A stretch of DNA of 64,000 nt, taken from Dendrocalamus latiflorus. Lineage: Eukaryota > Streptophyta > Magnoliopsida > Poales > Poaceae. The stretch's first letter is position 1; every line of letters starts with the position of its first letter. The translations under genes were made by a program, and so were the position numbers. This document shows, in pieces, positions 10,651-22,425 of this stretch. Below the pieces are notes generated by a model. That model was not told where the DNA came from. It did not search any database and saw only the letters and a program-made list of their open reading frames with translations. The stretch covers positions 13,517,749 through 13,581,748 of the forward strand of contig CM029650.1 of the NCBI GenBank assembly GCA_017311315.1. The letters run 5' to 3'.

Positions 10651-11236
10651 CGACTGTGCCGTCCGCCTTGAAGGCATCGCCTCGACGAGACGGCACATCT
10701 TTGTCGCTTGACTTCGCCGTCCACCTTGTAGGCATCGCCTCGGCGGGACTGCACGGCTCCGATGCAGGACATCGCCACCTGCCTTGTAGGCATCGCCTCG
10801 GTGGGACGGCACGTCTTCGGCGCTCGACTCCGCCGTCCGCCTCGTAGGCATCGCCTCGGCGGGACGGGACTCCGCCGTCTGCCTCGAAGGCATCGCCTCG
10901 GCGGGACGGCACGTCTTCGGTGCCTGACTCCGCCGTCCGCCTCGAAGGTATCGCCTCAGCGAGATGACACGTCTTCGGTGCTTGACTCCACCGTCCGCCT
11001 CGAAGGCATCGCCTCGGTAGGACAGCACGTCTTCGTCGATCGACATCGCCGCCCACCTTGTAGGCATCGCCTCGGCGGGACGGCACGCCTTCGGCGCTCG
11101 ACTGCGTCGTCCGCCTCGAGGGCACCGCCTCGGCGGGACGGCACGGCTTCGTCGCTCGACTTCACCGCCCTCCTTGTAGGTATCGCCTCGGCGGGACAGC
11201 ACGCCTTCGGCGCTCGACTCCGCCATCCGCCTCGAG
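10651..11236. repeat. 58-bp GC-rich tandem array, about ten units
   Basis: GGCATCGCCTCG or a variant recurs at 10673, 10731, 10789, 10847, 10889, 10947, 11005, 11063, 11121 and 11179: a 58-bp period with a single 16-bp deletion. Each unit reads roughly CGACTCCGCCGTCCGCCTCG, then GGCATCGCCTCGGCGGGACG, then GCACGTCTTCGG. The array stops at 11237, exactly where the next unit should start; there the sequence changes into the polypurine motif and 3' region of copia element A. Confidence 0.92.
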
Positions 11237-12229
11237 GGGGAGTTGGATTTTCATTGCATGTCTTTCTGCATTGTAATATAACTACTTGGAGCCTTGATTA
11301 TTATCGTTTTATGACATGTTTACAATGCTTTACATCTTGCCATGATCCGTGCTTAATTGCTAGATTTATCATGACTTTACATGTGTAGTGGAGCCTTTCC
11401 ATGATAAGTTGATTAACATTGCACAAACTTGAATTAAGACATGTCATGTTAGCTCTTGAGACTAGTCTGTCTTTAGTTATTTTTTCATGATTCATGCCAT
11501 GTCAAATAGGCTAAGTTGAGTCTTGAACCTTTATTGAGCTTTAAATTGAGCTATGCTAGTTCTCTTATGAAGCATAAGTTATTATTGTTAACTTCTTGTT
11601 CTTGAACTAAATTTTAGCAAAAGCAAAACGATCTCTTTATGTGCGAAAGAACTGATCTCACCAATTCTTTCTCATGAGACTGCTTGCCATTGCACTAGGC
11701 ATGAACTCAGGGGGAGTTTTGGTTGACCAAGATCACTTCTTAAGCTTATTGCTTGGAGTGGTCGCATAAGGCTTGAGATCTAGCACATGACTAAAATTTT
11801 GGTTGGAAACGACCATGAGTTTCAAAAGAAAAACATGTCAATTGTGCTAAATTTGCTTAACTACAAACAGAACCAAGTAATTAAACAAATGATTCATTCT
11901 TGAACTTATGGCACTTTGAATTGACTCAATTCTAGCTTCTTGGTTCAACTTAGATTATTGACATGGCTTGCATCATATTTGGATACTTTTAGCTAGACTA
12001 TACTCTTGAATGGCTTGACATGCTAACAAATTTATCTAATATTCAAATTGTTACTTGTGTGGCTTGGCTTGATTATGCATATCTTGTCATGATCTTGATA
12101 GCATTCATATGCGTTCTGGCTTAGTGTAATGCATCTCTTTGTTTCCTTTTTAGACCACGTATGACTTTCTAAACAAACTCAACTTTATGCTTTTTCTGTG
12201 TTTGTCAATATACTCATCAGGGGGGAGAT
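11237..12229 (+). other. Copia element A: non-coding 3' region with polypurine tracts
   Basis: From GGGGGAGTTGG on, this aligns with the 3' untranslated region of element C starting at about 35755, including the TTGATTATTATCRTTTTATGACATG and CTTGCCATTGCACTAGGCATGAACTC phrases (given here in part). Polypurine motifs occur at about 11237, 11709 and 12219. The last, GGGGGGAGAT, directly precedes the 3' LTR and is the best candidate for the functional plus-strand primer. The RT/RNase H part of pol and the first few hundred bases of this region are missing, replaced by the GC-rich arrays. Confidence 0.85.
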
Positions 12230-13700
12230 TGAGAGACCATGTGGAGGTGTCCCCATGTTTGTGATGAGTAATTGACTCGGTTTCTGGAAAGGTTGAGTTT
12301 GATTTGGTTGGTTCGCGCCAAGTTGGTGCATGGCGCAGTCCAGTTCGGTTGGGCTCGGTCGATCACGTTCTGACGTGCTTAGGACGCCTGTTCTTTTCTC
12401 GATCGGTCGATTGGGTATTTCTGCTTGAGTACCTTTTTTCATGCTAATGTTGGTTATGATGTTTTGAGCGGTGCTATGTGATGGTTTGCTTGTCTGTATG
12501 AGTGCAGGACTTCGGAGCTAGGTCCTGGTGAGGCGTGGGAGGACTGAGACTAGGCATAGGAGGTGTTGAGATCCAGACGGTCGGAGACATCGAAGATGAT
12601 CAAAGCTGCTGAGGTGGTTGCGAGCCGGGAGACGAGGAACCGGAGCTGGAGCTGTCGGAGGTGGACACGACGGGCAACGGCGAGGTGAACCAGGACTAGG
12701 CTCAGGGAGGAGTCGAGGTCCAGACGGTCAAGGTGCCGGTTGCGGTTGTGCGAGCAGGAAGCTTCCAGGAAGTTGCGGCAAGGGCATTTCGATAAAATGC
12801 GCAAGGATGCAAAATTGGAAGCGGATTCGGTTGAAGATAACGGGTTGGAGACCCGTTAGTGGAAGTCTGCAGTAGGGAGAGATTTAGGGTTTGAAGCATG
12901 TGTGGGCTTAAATTGTAGTTTCCCTCCTTCTGGTAAAAGGCTTTGACTTCCTTGCCTTTTGCGTATGTGAGGAAATGGAGTGGGCATTGGCTACCACTTC
13001 TTGATTTCCTATTTTGAAGTGTGAACTCCTCTATTTAGTGGAGGGGAGTTGGCTGTGTGAGTGATGTAGAGTAGTAGCATTGTGTTCCTTCTCCTAGAGT
13101 GTGTGCTCGTGTGAGTTCATCTCAGGAGAGAAACATGTAGTGAGAATGAAACCCTCTATGTAATAGCCCATGTCTCTGAATCAATGGAAACGTCTTGTGT
13201 TCCTCTCTGTGTTTGTCTTTATGCCTTTTTGTTGTTCTCTACTTCTGTGGCATTTGATTTGAATCCTTCTTCTTGATTGATTTGCTGCAAAATGGGTTAG
13301 CTTTGAATAGGGAATCTTCTCAAAGCCATTTGGCTGCTATATTTCTGAGAGCAATCACTTTAGCCACCATGACCTTTCCAAAAACCACCTCGAGCTCATT
13401 TCCCCTGTTTTGAGATTTTAGGGTTTGAAGGCAAGGGAAGGCCTGTCGCTTGGTGTATTGGGAGTTTGATCGTTCTTGGCTTGTGCTTTCTTATTGTGAT
13501 GTCATTTCCTGATGAAATGCAATGTTTCATAATCAATAGACATGAAAAACTCAAGCAAATTCATCATTTGGTCTAATTTTCAGTTTATTTCAACATTTCT
13601 AGCAAATCTTCGGTTTCTTGCTCTTTTGCTTGCATTCTCTGGTTTTCGAAGTCTCTCCTCTATTCAGTTTAAAGTCCAAATTGAGTGACCTGAAAAGAAT
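12230..13700 (+). repeat. Copia element A: 3' LTR, first part
   Basis: The LTR starts TGAGAGACCATGTGGAGG right after the polypurine tract and shares its first 100 bp with the other Sirevirus LTRs here. It is cut at 13700 by element B and resumes at 24230; the joined length is about 2.17 kb. The bases before B are AGAAT and those after it AGAAC, an imperfect 5-bp target duplication. Confidence 0.85.
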
Positions 13701-15527
13701 TGTTGGATCGAAATCGGCAACAAAGGGGGGGTGAATGTTGCTTTCAAAAATTGACCCCCAAAAAGTATCCACAAAAGAATACTCTTCTTCAATAGCTACA
13801 GAGCTATGAAGAAGGCTTCTGGTTCTTACTGGATCCTTAAACACACAGAAGATAACTGAGGCGAATTAAAAGGACAATGGAAGAAATTCAACTTTGAAGA
13901 GCAAACTGCAGGGGCGATCTGACCGCAGTGGGCCGGGCGGTCAGACCGCAGCATCAAAGCCAATCTGACCGGTGAAGCTTGGCCGGTGTGACCCCTCGGG
14001 CATGGCCGGTCTGACCGCCATTGTAATCCCGGTCAGACCACCATGCTCTGAGAGGTCTGACCTCTAGGCTTTCCGGTCTGACCGGTTGCCTGAAAACTAA
14101 GCGCCAGACTGAACCTGTTTTTGCTGATTTTTCTGAAAAACTACAATTTCAAGCAAAAGGATGAATTTCTATTGTTGCCCTCTTGCCAGAAGAGAGATAA
14201 CCTATTCCAAACAACAAAGAAACCTCAGACAACAAGAAAATTCACTTGGAAACCTAGAATATGAGATTTGAGCCAAGAACTGAAAAATTACAGAGAGCTG
14301 CCCTAAAACTCAAATTGCCATCTAATCTTTGAATCTTTGACCATGAAACTAAGAGATTAGATAAGGAATAACCTTAGGACTTAGAAGCTCAAACCAGGAC
14401 AGAATATTTTGAAGGAAAAATGAAAAGCACCACAAACCCTAGAACAAGAACCAGAGGAAGAAATGGGCGCAGGAGGAATAAAAAGAGAATCTTTGATTTT
14501 CCTGATGAGCTCTTGGGGTATTAACTGATCAAATGATCTTGAGACCTATTCCCATCACAGAGCAATCCATTTTGCACCTTCTCAGCTAGAAACAACACCA
14601 AATCACAAAAACTGAGAAATCATACAAAGCAAGAACTCGAAGAAGAAAACAGGAGACAGGAGAAACTCAAATCAAATTGATTCATCCCCATGAATGATTG
14701 AGTACAGAGGAATGATTACATGGAGTCCCCATGCGCGATTGGTACATGTGGATAACACTACATGCTACCACTTGAGCTCTCAAGAAAACACACCCTAGGA
14801 AGAACTCAAGAACAGAGAAGCTACGGGAGACAAGCAAAACAACCCTCTGCCATCTTCCACCAACTCCAAAACTGAAAGCACAAAGCAAATACCAACTCCT
14901 CTAAAGCCTCTAACACCTCTCACACGCCACCTCTCAAGTCATACAACATGCAGGAAACACTCCTCCTTTTATACCCTCTCTTAATGGGTTCACCACAAGC
15001 TTTGCCCATTAAGCTTTTCGCTTTACCCGCTAACTCTAGTGCTTTGTCCACAATCCACTTCCTTTAGTGCAGCTTTGCATATTCACCAAAACGCCCCTCC
15101 TGCACCTTCCAGGAAGCTTCCTCATTCCTTGCCTTCCAAGTCTCGCAGCTACCTCGAGCCCTCGCCGTCTTCAGCACACCTCGACCGCTTTGACCTCGGC
15201 ACCACCTGCACCTAATCCGGTCCTCCCGTGCCTCGCCACGACTCCGCCTCGATGTCCTGCAGTCATCATAGACAAGAAATACATTACATAGCACCGCTCG
15301 AAATATTGTAACCATACAATAACATCAGAAGAAATACTCAAAGCCCAAACCGATCGAAACGAAAAGTAAACGACTTAAGCACGTTCGACCAAGTTCGACA
15401 GGGTCCGACCGAAACCGACTGCACCACGCAATGACTTGGCTCGAACCACTCAAACCAAACTCTAACTTTCCAAAACCCTTGTCAATTACTTATCACAATC
15501 ATGGGGTCACAACCACATGGTCTATCA
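13701..15527 (-). repeat. Element B: left (3') LTR
   Basis: On the minus strand the LTR runs from TGATAGACCATGTGG (ending at 15527) to CGATCCAACA (13701). A TATA box (TATAAAAGG, minus strand) lies at about 14965-14973. The GGTCTGACC/GGTCAGACC palindromic word is clustered at 13915-14095. Relative to the right LTR it has 23 extra bases near 13985-14010, between two GGCCGGT words, so the indel is flanked by short direct repeats. Confidence 0.92.
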
Positions 15528-17244
15528 ATCTCCCTTGATGAGTATATTGACAAACCCAGAAAAAGCATAAAGTTGAGTTTGAAAATGAAAGAGAGTCAAA
15601 CACGGTCCAAAAGAAATCAAAGAAGCTTGTGACCATGTCGACAAAAAGAACACTAGAGCAACAAAAGAAAGAGCAAATTGTTCTCCAAAGCTCCAGAAGG
15701 TTCCAAAGTGGCTTTTTCTCCGCTATTCTCCCCCTTTTGGCAATAGAGTCATTAAGGATGCAAAAGAGAGAATAAAATATGGTGGTTGATGAAATGACTG
15801 AAGTTTGTTTATTTTAAGCATTTAGAGCCATGAAGATTATCCAAAATGACCATTTGAGTATTACACCAAACCATAACACATAAGTATGATATCAAGATCA
15901 TGACAAGACATGTATAATCAAGCTAAGCCAAATAAGTCACAATCTAAAAATTAGTCGAATTTGTTAACATGTCAAGTCAGTCATGATTATAGTCTAGCTA
16001 AAGGAATACAAGGATGATGCATGCCATGTCAATAACCTAAGTGGAATCAAGAAGCTAGTATTGGGTCAATTTAGAGTGCTACATGTTCAAGAATGAGACT
16101 TTTGTTTAAGTACTTGTTCTTTGTGGAATTAAGCAAGTTGAGCACAATTGACATGGTTTTCTTTATAAACCTCATGATTGTTTCCAACCGGATTTTTGTG
16201 AAGTCATGTGCTAGATCTTAAGCCTTATACGAGCACTCTAAGCGAGAAGCTTAAGGAAATGATCTTGGTCAACCAAAACTCCCCCTGAGTTCATGCTTAG
16301 TGCAATGGCAAGCCGTCTCAACAGAAAGAATTGGTGAGATTAGTTCTTTCGCACAAAAGAGATCTTTTTGCTTACTTAAAAATTGTACCAACTCATGCTT
16401 CATCAAGAAACTAGCATAGCTCAATCTAAAGCTCAATAAAGATTCAAGATTTAACTCAGCCTATTTGACATGACATGAATCATAAACGGATAACTAAAGA
16501 CAGACTAGTCTCAAGAGCTAACATGACATGAATTAGTTCAAGTTAAGCATTTTAATCAACCTATCATAGCAAAGACTAAACTATACATATAAAGTCATGA
16601 TAAATCTAGCAAGTAAGCACAGATCATGGCAAGATGTAATTCACTGTAAACATGTCATAACAGGATAATAATCAAGGCTCCATGTAGTTATATTACAATG
16701 CAGAATGCTGAAATGACATGCAAGAAAATCCAGCTCCCCCTCAACATGTGATGCAACTTTAGTTCAAGTTGAGTTATGACAATATTAAGATCTAGAAGCT
16801 CCCAAATAAACTCCCCCTGAACCAAAGTAGTAAATACGAGAAGCAGGCGATAAAAACAGATAAGGTAGTCCTTAAAGCATAGACAAGATATAGAGGATAC
16901 TATGGCTCAGACTGACTCTCATCTACCCCATATGACTCTAGGACTATCAACTGATCATCTAACATACTAAGGAGGAAACACGTACCTTGTCTACCCAAGG
17001 GTGGCCCAACCCTTGCTAGAACCTATAAGAAGTGAGTGAGCTCAGCTTAGTGAGAAGTGAAACAGCTAATAAGCAGCATCCTAGAATCACAATATGAGAG
17101 GAAGAAGTCTAAACAATTAGACAAGAGAAACATTCTAACCTATGCTAGAAAGACTAACCTCAATGCACCCATATGCAATGCAACAGAAAGGAGTAAGAGC
17201 ATAATAAACAAGATAAAACATGAAGCGCAAAACTCCCCCTCACA
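15528..17244 (-). other. Element B: non-coding 3' region with multiple polypurine tracts
   Basis: This lies between the pol remnant and the 3' LTR on the minus strand. Plus-strand CTCCCCCT words mark minus-strand polypurine motifs at about 17231, 16811, 16734, 16282 and 15730, with the LTR-adjacent one (TCTCCCTTGATG) at 15529. The order and spacing mirror the six motifs in the 3' region of element C. No env-like or other ORF of credible length is present. Confidence 0.85.
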
Positions 17245-20200
17245 ACAATCCATAAGGACAGACCACCCCAAGCTCTCCCGCAGAGCTATCCAAAGGCTTG
17301 GTAAAGATATCAGCCAACTGGTGGTCTCTCCACAAACTGGAGCACTATGTCACCCTACTCCACATGGTCTCGAAGGAAGTGATATCTAATATCAATGTGC
17401 TTAGTCCGAGAATGCTGCACTGGGTTCTTGGCAATGTTAATGACAAAAGTGTTACCACAAAAGAGTGGAACACTGTCTATGACTAACCCAAAGTCCCGCA
17501 AGGTCGAAACCATCCAAAGCACCTAGCTGCAGCAACTGGCGGCAGTAACGTACTCGGCCTCTACGGTGGACTGTGCAACACCGGACTGCTTCCTTGAAGA
17601 CTAGGAAGCAAGAGAAGTGCCAATGAATTGACAGGTGCCAGAAGTACTCTTCCTATCTATCCTACAGCCAGCAAAGTCTGCATCCGAATAGGCTCTCAAG
17701 GAAAGACAGGGCGAGGAAGAGTACCAGATACCATAGTCAATGGTAGCTCAAAGGTACCGAAGGATGCGCTTCACTGCCTGGCAGTGAGATACGCGAGAAG
17801 CCTGAAACCGAGCACAAAGACACACAGTGAAGTGTATGTCTGGTTTCGAGACAGTGAGGTACAAGAGGGAGCCAATCATGCTACGATACTCTTTCTGATC
17901 AACTGGCTCGTCGTTCTCATCTGGGTCAAGAGAAGCTGTGGACGCCATGGGAGTTGACACGGGCTTACCATCACTCATGTCAAAGCGTCTCAGGAGGTCA
18001 CGAGTGTACTTGCCCTGATGCAAGAAAGTACCCTCCCGAGTCTGCTTGATCTGGAAGCCAAGGAAGAAGGTCAACTCACCCATCATACTCATCTCAAACT
18101 CGGTGCTCATGACATCTGAGAACTATGAAACAGGAGTATGAGAAGAGCCGCCAAAGATGATGTCATCCACATAAATCTGAACGAGCAGTAGATCAGTGCC
18201 ATGCCTACGAATGAACAAGGTCTTATCTACCTTACCCATCTCAAAACCATGACTCAACAGATAGGACTTAAGCCTCTCATACCAAGCTCTAGGGGCCTGC
18301 TTAAGTCCATACAAGGCTTTGGAAAGCTTGTAGACATGGTTTGGGTATTTTGGGTTCTCGAAACCTGGAGGCTGTCTCACATAGACCTCTTCCTCAATAA
18401 ACCCATTGAGGAAGGCACTCTTGACATCCATCTGGTAAAGTTTGAAACCCTTAGAAACTGCGAAAGCAAGCAGGATTCTAATGGCATCAAGTCTAGCTAT
18501 AGGGGCAAAGGTCTCCTCTAAAATCTAGACCCTCAACCTGAGAGAAACCTGAGCTACCAGTCTAGCCTTGTTCCGAATGACTACCCCATCCTCACTCTGC
18601 TTGTTCTTGAACACCCACTTAGTCCCAATGACATTGTGACCATGAGGGGGCTCAACAAGCGACCAGACCTTGTTTCTTTCAAAATTTTCTAACTCATGCA
18701 TGGCATTGACCCAAGACTCATCAAAAAGAGCATGACAAACGTCCTGGGCTCGAATGAGGCAACAAAGGCAGAATGGAGACAGAAGTGAGATATGCCGGAT
18801 TTTGAGCGAGTGACACGCTCAAAGAGGTCTCCAATCATCTGCTCGGAAGGATAGTCTTTCTGAATGTCAGGGAGGTCCTAGATGAGATGAAGAAGTGGCC
18901 TCTACCTCATGAGCTGATGAGGTAGGAACAGAGCCACTAGCTCCAGAGGAAGCAGAAGGCATGGGCTGATCACCTAGAGGTGCCGTGGACGACGGTACCT
19001 CAAGTGGATGATGAGGAACTGGATCAGGTAGACAACCCTCATCTCCATCCTCCTCATCGTCCACAAAGATGGGCTCGGACTGCTCTAAAGAACCTAAGAT
19101 ATCGGGCCTAGTCCCTGGACTGGCCTCGTCGAAGTCACCTCACAGGTCTCTACCAACTTACTAGACTCGTAGTTCCAAACCCTATACGCCCGCGAAGAAG
19201 TCGAGTAGTCTAGAAAGATACCATCACAAGAGCGTGACTCGAACTTATCTAGGTTCCCGGACATCAAAATGAAACACTTGCAACCAAATACACGAAAATG
19301 AGAGACACTGGGCTTTCACCCATATCTCAGCTCATAGGAAGTGCGATGCAAGTGTGCCCGAAGAAAAACTATGTTTGAAACATGGCACGCGGTCATAATA
19401 GCCTCAGCCTAAAACTTCCTAGGTGTAGAATACTCATCAAGCATCGTCCTGGCCATCTTGACCAAAGTACGGTTCTTCCTCTCCACGACGCCATTCTGCT
19501 GTGGAACGTGTGGAGAAAAGAACTGGTGCTCTACACCTGTCTCATCGTAGAACCTCTCAAAGTAAGAATTCTTGAACTCCGTGCCATTGTCACTGCGTAT
19601 CGCTCGTAAGGCACCCGGAAGCTCAACGGAAAGCCTACTGAAAAGACCTCGAAAATGTGTAAACGTCTCATCCTTCGAGGCTAAGAAAAACACCCAAGAG
19701 AACCTCGAGAAGTCATCGACCACGACAAGAACATACCACTTCCCTCCTGCTGACTGCACTCGAGCTGGTCCAACTGTGGCCATGTGGAGCAGCTGTCCTG
19801 GTGCATCGGTCATAGTCACTGTGACCGGAGGGTGAGAAGCGGCAACCATCTTGCCATGCCGACAAGGAGCGCAAACAATATCTTTGACCATCTTGAGTTT
19901 CGGCAGATCATGAATGAGATCGTGGCCGCTAACTTGGGTCAAATGGTCAAATCCAATATGACCAAGTCTCCTATGCCAGAAGGTAAGGTCACGGGACTCA
20001 GACGCAACTAAACACCGGAGAGGATCACCAGAAGACTCAGAAAAATCAGCACGAAAGATCCTCCCATAACGAAAAATCCTGCAAACCAGACTACCCGAAG
20101 AATCAAGAATTTTGCAAGCGTTTTTCTTAAAGCTCACCTCAAAACCTCATTAACGCGCACTGTACCTTTGGCGATGACGCGGCTAGACGAAACTTCTCCG

Positions 20201-20331
20201 AAGGTGATCGTCTCATTACCTGGAGCACGAGCTAGGAAAGAGAACCAACAAGAGTCTCCGGTCATGTGTTGAGAACACCCGGAGTCAACGAGCCAAACCT
20301 CTCTCTTCCCTGCCCGGCGAACCTGAGTCAA
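17245..20331 (-). pseudogene. Element B: pol remnant (PR-IN-RT-RH)
   Basis: Read on the minus strand from 20331: protease with an intact DSGCS motif (about 20260-20290); an 80-90 bp deletion shifting frame near 20135; integrase with HHCC and DNGTEF/QQNGVVER motifs (20137-19409), but HMATVGP where element C has HMDTVGP, so the first catalytic aspartate is alanine (codon 19778-19780). A TGG-to-TAG stop follows TPRKF. The linker (19064-18867), reverse transcriptase with YVDDIIFGGSS (18431-18123), the RT thumb (18110-17748) and RNase H/ADIFTKP remnants (to about 17250) follow in broken frames. The domain order protease-integrase-RT-RNase H is diagnostic of Ty1/copia. It cannot encode an active polyprotein. 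Confidence 0.9.
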
Positions 20332-22411
20332 TGAGAGAGTAAAGTCTCAGAACTAGGGTAAATCAAGAGTGATTTTGGCACCCAATACTGAGTAACACGT
20401 CGAGTAGAAGAAGTAGCCACACATGACTGACCTCTAGCTACCCTACGCTCTCTGTCGCTCAACAAGCCAAAAGGTCTGTGTGCAGACTTGAAGCTGTTGT
20501 TGGGCCTGACTGCTACGGAGGAGCAAGTCAAGACACCAGCAACATACTGATCACGCCGCGAATAGCTATCTCGACGGGGCAAACGACATCTACCCTCAGG
20601 ACGGCGGATATCATGAGCAGAGGCAAACCGAGGATGAAAATCAGAAACACCGGAAAAGCCAAGTCCTCGATACTGCCTAAAACCCTCAGAGTGATCAACC
20701 CTAGACCTCGTGTTGGTCTTAGGTGCACTCAAGGTCTGGGGCTGACCCTGAATACTCCTAATATCGCGAACACGATCTCTCCGCGCAATCTTGGCGTGTC
20801 TGAAGCATCGCTCGACCAAGTGTCCATCCTTCTGATAGAAGGTGCAATGATACTTCACCTTCTAAGAGGTAGAAGTAGCATGATGAGGCTTCGCCTCCTG
20901 AGAGGCCGAAGCAACAGGTGGAATCACCTTGATGTCAGAAATCCCTTGGACAAAGCCCGCTGACTTGAATTGAACTTTCTCAGTTCTGGGCTTGACCTCG
21001 ATCACACCTGCGGCTATGGGTCTGAGCACGGCAGGTAGATGCTTCCTAACATCCTCAAGAAAATCATATCCTAGACCTTGATTGAATTTGCAAATCTTGG
21101 ACTGGTCTAGAATAAGATTTAGCTTCTTCTTGCCTCCTACAAATCTCTCGAGAGTGTTCATAAGGTATTGACACTCCCGAAAGAGAGAGGTGCAAGAAGA
21201 GCAAGGGAAAGAGGAGATAGCAGCAGGAGAAGAGGAAGAACCAACAGCAGAAGAAGGAATGTCATGTGCACGCACAGCCGCCTCAACATTGAGGTCTTCG
21301 CAAGGATTAGGAGGGACAATCCTACCTCTAGCTGTTTGGTCATCGTGCCTAAGCGTCTCTACTCCTTCGGGCTCCTCCCCCACACCAGCAATCACATCAC
21401 AATCAGTTGGTGGCTTCACTAGAAGGTTCTTAGTTAGCTTCACATATTTTTCATCCAAAGTAATCAACTCAGATTTTAGTTTTTCACAATTGTTACACGG
21501 TGAGCTGACAGGGTCCTTAGAAGCATATTGAGCCATTTTCTTGTTATGGTCAACCATGTCTTGAAACTGTTTTGAGACAGATTCAAGTTCAGCAGTTAAT
21601 TTGGGACAGTTGGTGCAAGAGACAATAGGCTCTAACAAGGAAGCATGCAATTCAGCAATTTTATGATCTGCCCTTTTTAGGTTCAATTTCAAGTTATTGC
21701 AATTTTCACATGATTCTGGCAGATCAAGGAGCATGGTATAAAGACCTCTAAATGCATAGTCCTTATCCTCACATGAGGTGCAAGATGTAGTCTCAACAAC
21801 AGTAGGTGAAGGAGTAACAATCCTACTCATCTCTAGTTTAGCCAAAAGACTTACATTCTCCACCTTAAGCATGTCAAGCTCAGAAGACAGACTATCATGA
21901 GAGGTCCTTAATTTCTCCATGTCATCAAGCAAGACAGAGCATGTATCACATTCGTCACGGGAGGGAGCAGATATAAGTGAAGTAAGCTCCCGTGGCAATC
22001 TATCTACTTCCTTCTCCAACTCGCTACACCTAACTCTAGATCTAGCATGGAATTTTCCTAGCTTAAGAAAAGCATCATTAAGCTGGTCATAGGAGGGGTA
22101 TACCTCGTCGGAGTCGGAGAAAAGCTCGCTGTCGCTGATCTCGCCCTCAAGGGCCATGAAGCACATGCCGGAGAAGTCGTCGCCGCCCTTGGGGTCTTGC
22201 TCGTCCGTCCCATCGTCGTCGCTCTGCCCCTCCACCTAGCTGAGGTCGAGGTCGTCGAAGGCGATGAGGACGCGGTGGAAGAGCTTCTTGGCTTTGCCAA
22301 AGTCGCGGAACTTCTTCTTGCCGTGGGCATGAGCTGGGGGCTTCTTGTTGCGGTTCTTGTCTATGTAGTCATTCTTGCTCACGCTATCAATTGATGAGGA
22401 AGAGCTAACCG
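20328..22411 (-). pseudogene. Element B: internally deleted gag
   Basis: Straight after the leader, the sequence jumps from the GTTAGCTCTT of the leader to a position corresponding to about 30030 in element C. The N-terminal capsid-like domain and first zinc knuckle, roughly 900 bp, are gone. A TAG stop (22237-22239 region, GAG in C) follows LDLS. A 457-codon frame (22235-20862) then covers the acidic linker, the coiled-coil extension and the CxxC array. A CAG-to-TAG stop separates the last part (20858-20328), whose second zinc knuckle reads CTFYQKDGH, so one of its metal-binding cysteines is tyrosine. The gag/pol overlap keeps the same layout as in C. Confidence 0.9.
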
Positions 22412-22425
22412 GCTCTGATACCAAT
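22411..22425 (-). promoter_or_regulatory. Element B: primer-binding site (tRNA-Met)
   Basis: GGCTCTGATACCAAT on the plus strand is the complement of ATTGGTATCAGAGCC, the standard initiator tRNA-Met primer site of plant copia elements. It abuts the right LTR and fixes the element's orientation. Confidence 0.95.

Noticed and set aside
9764..11226. Repetitive ORFs of 200-320 codons through the tandem arrays, on both strands.
   Set aside because: They arise from tandem repetition. The 58-bp and 59-bp periods are not multiples of three, both strands are open, and there is no start, promoter or homology to support translation.
17057..17957. Plus-strand ORFs of about 110 codons in element B.
   Set aside because: They are antisense shadows of the degenerate RNase H and RT region of element B on the minus strand.
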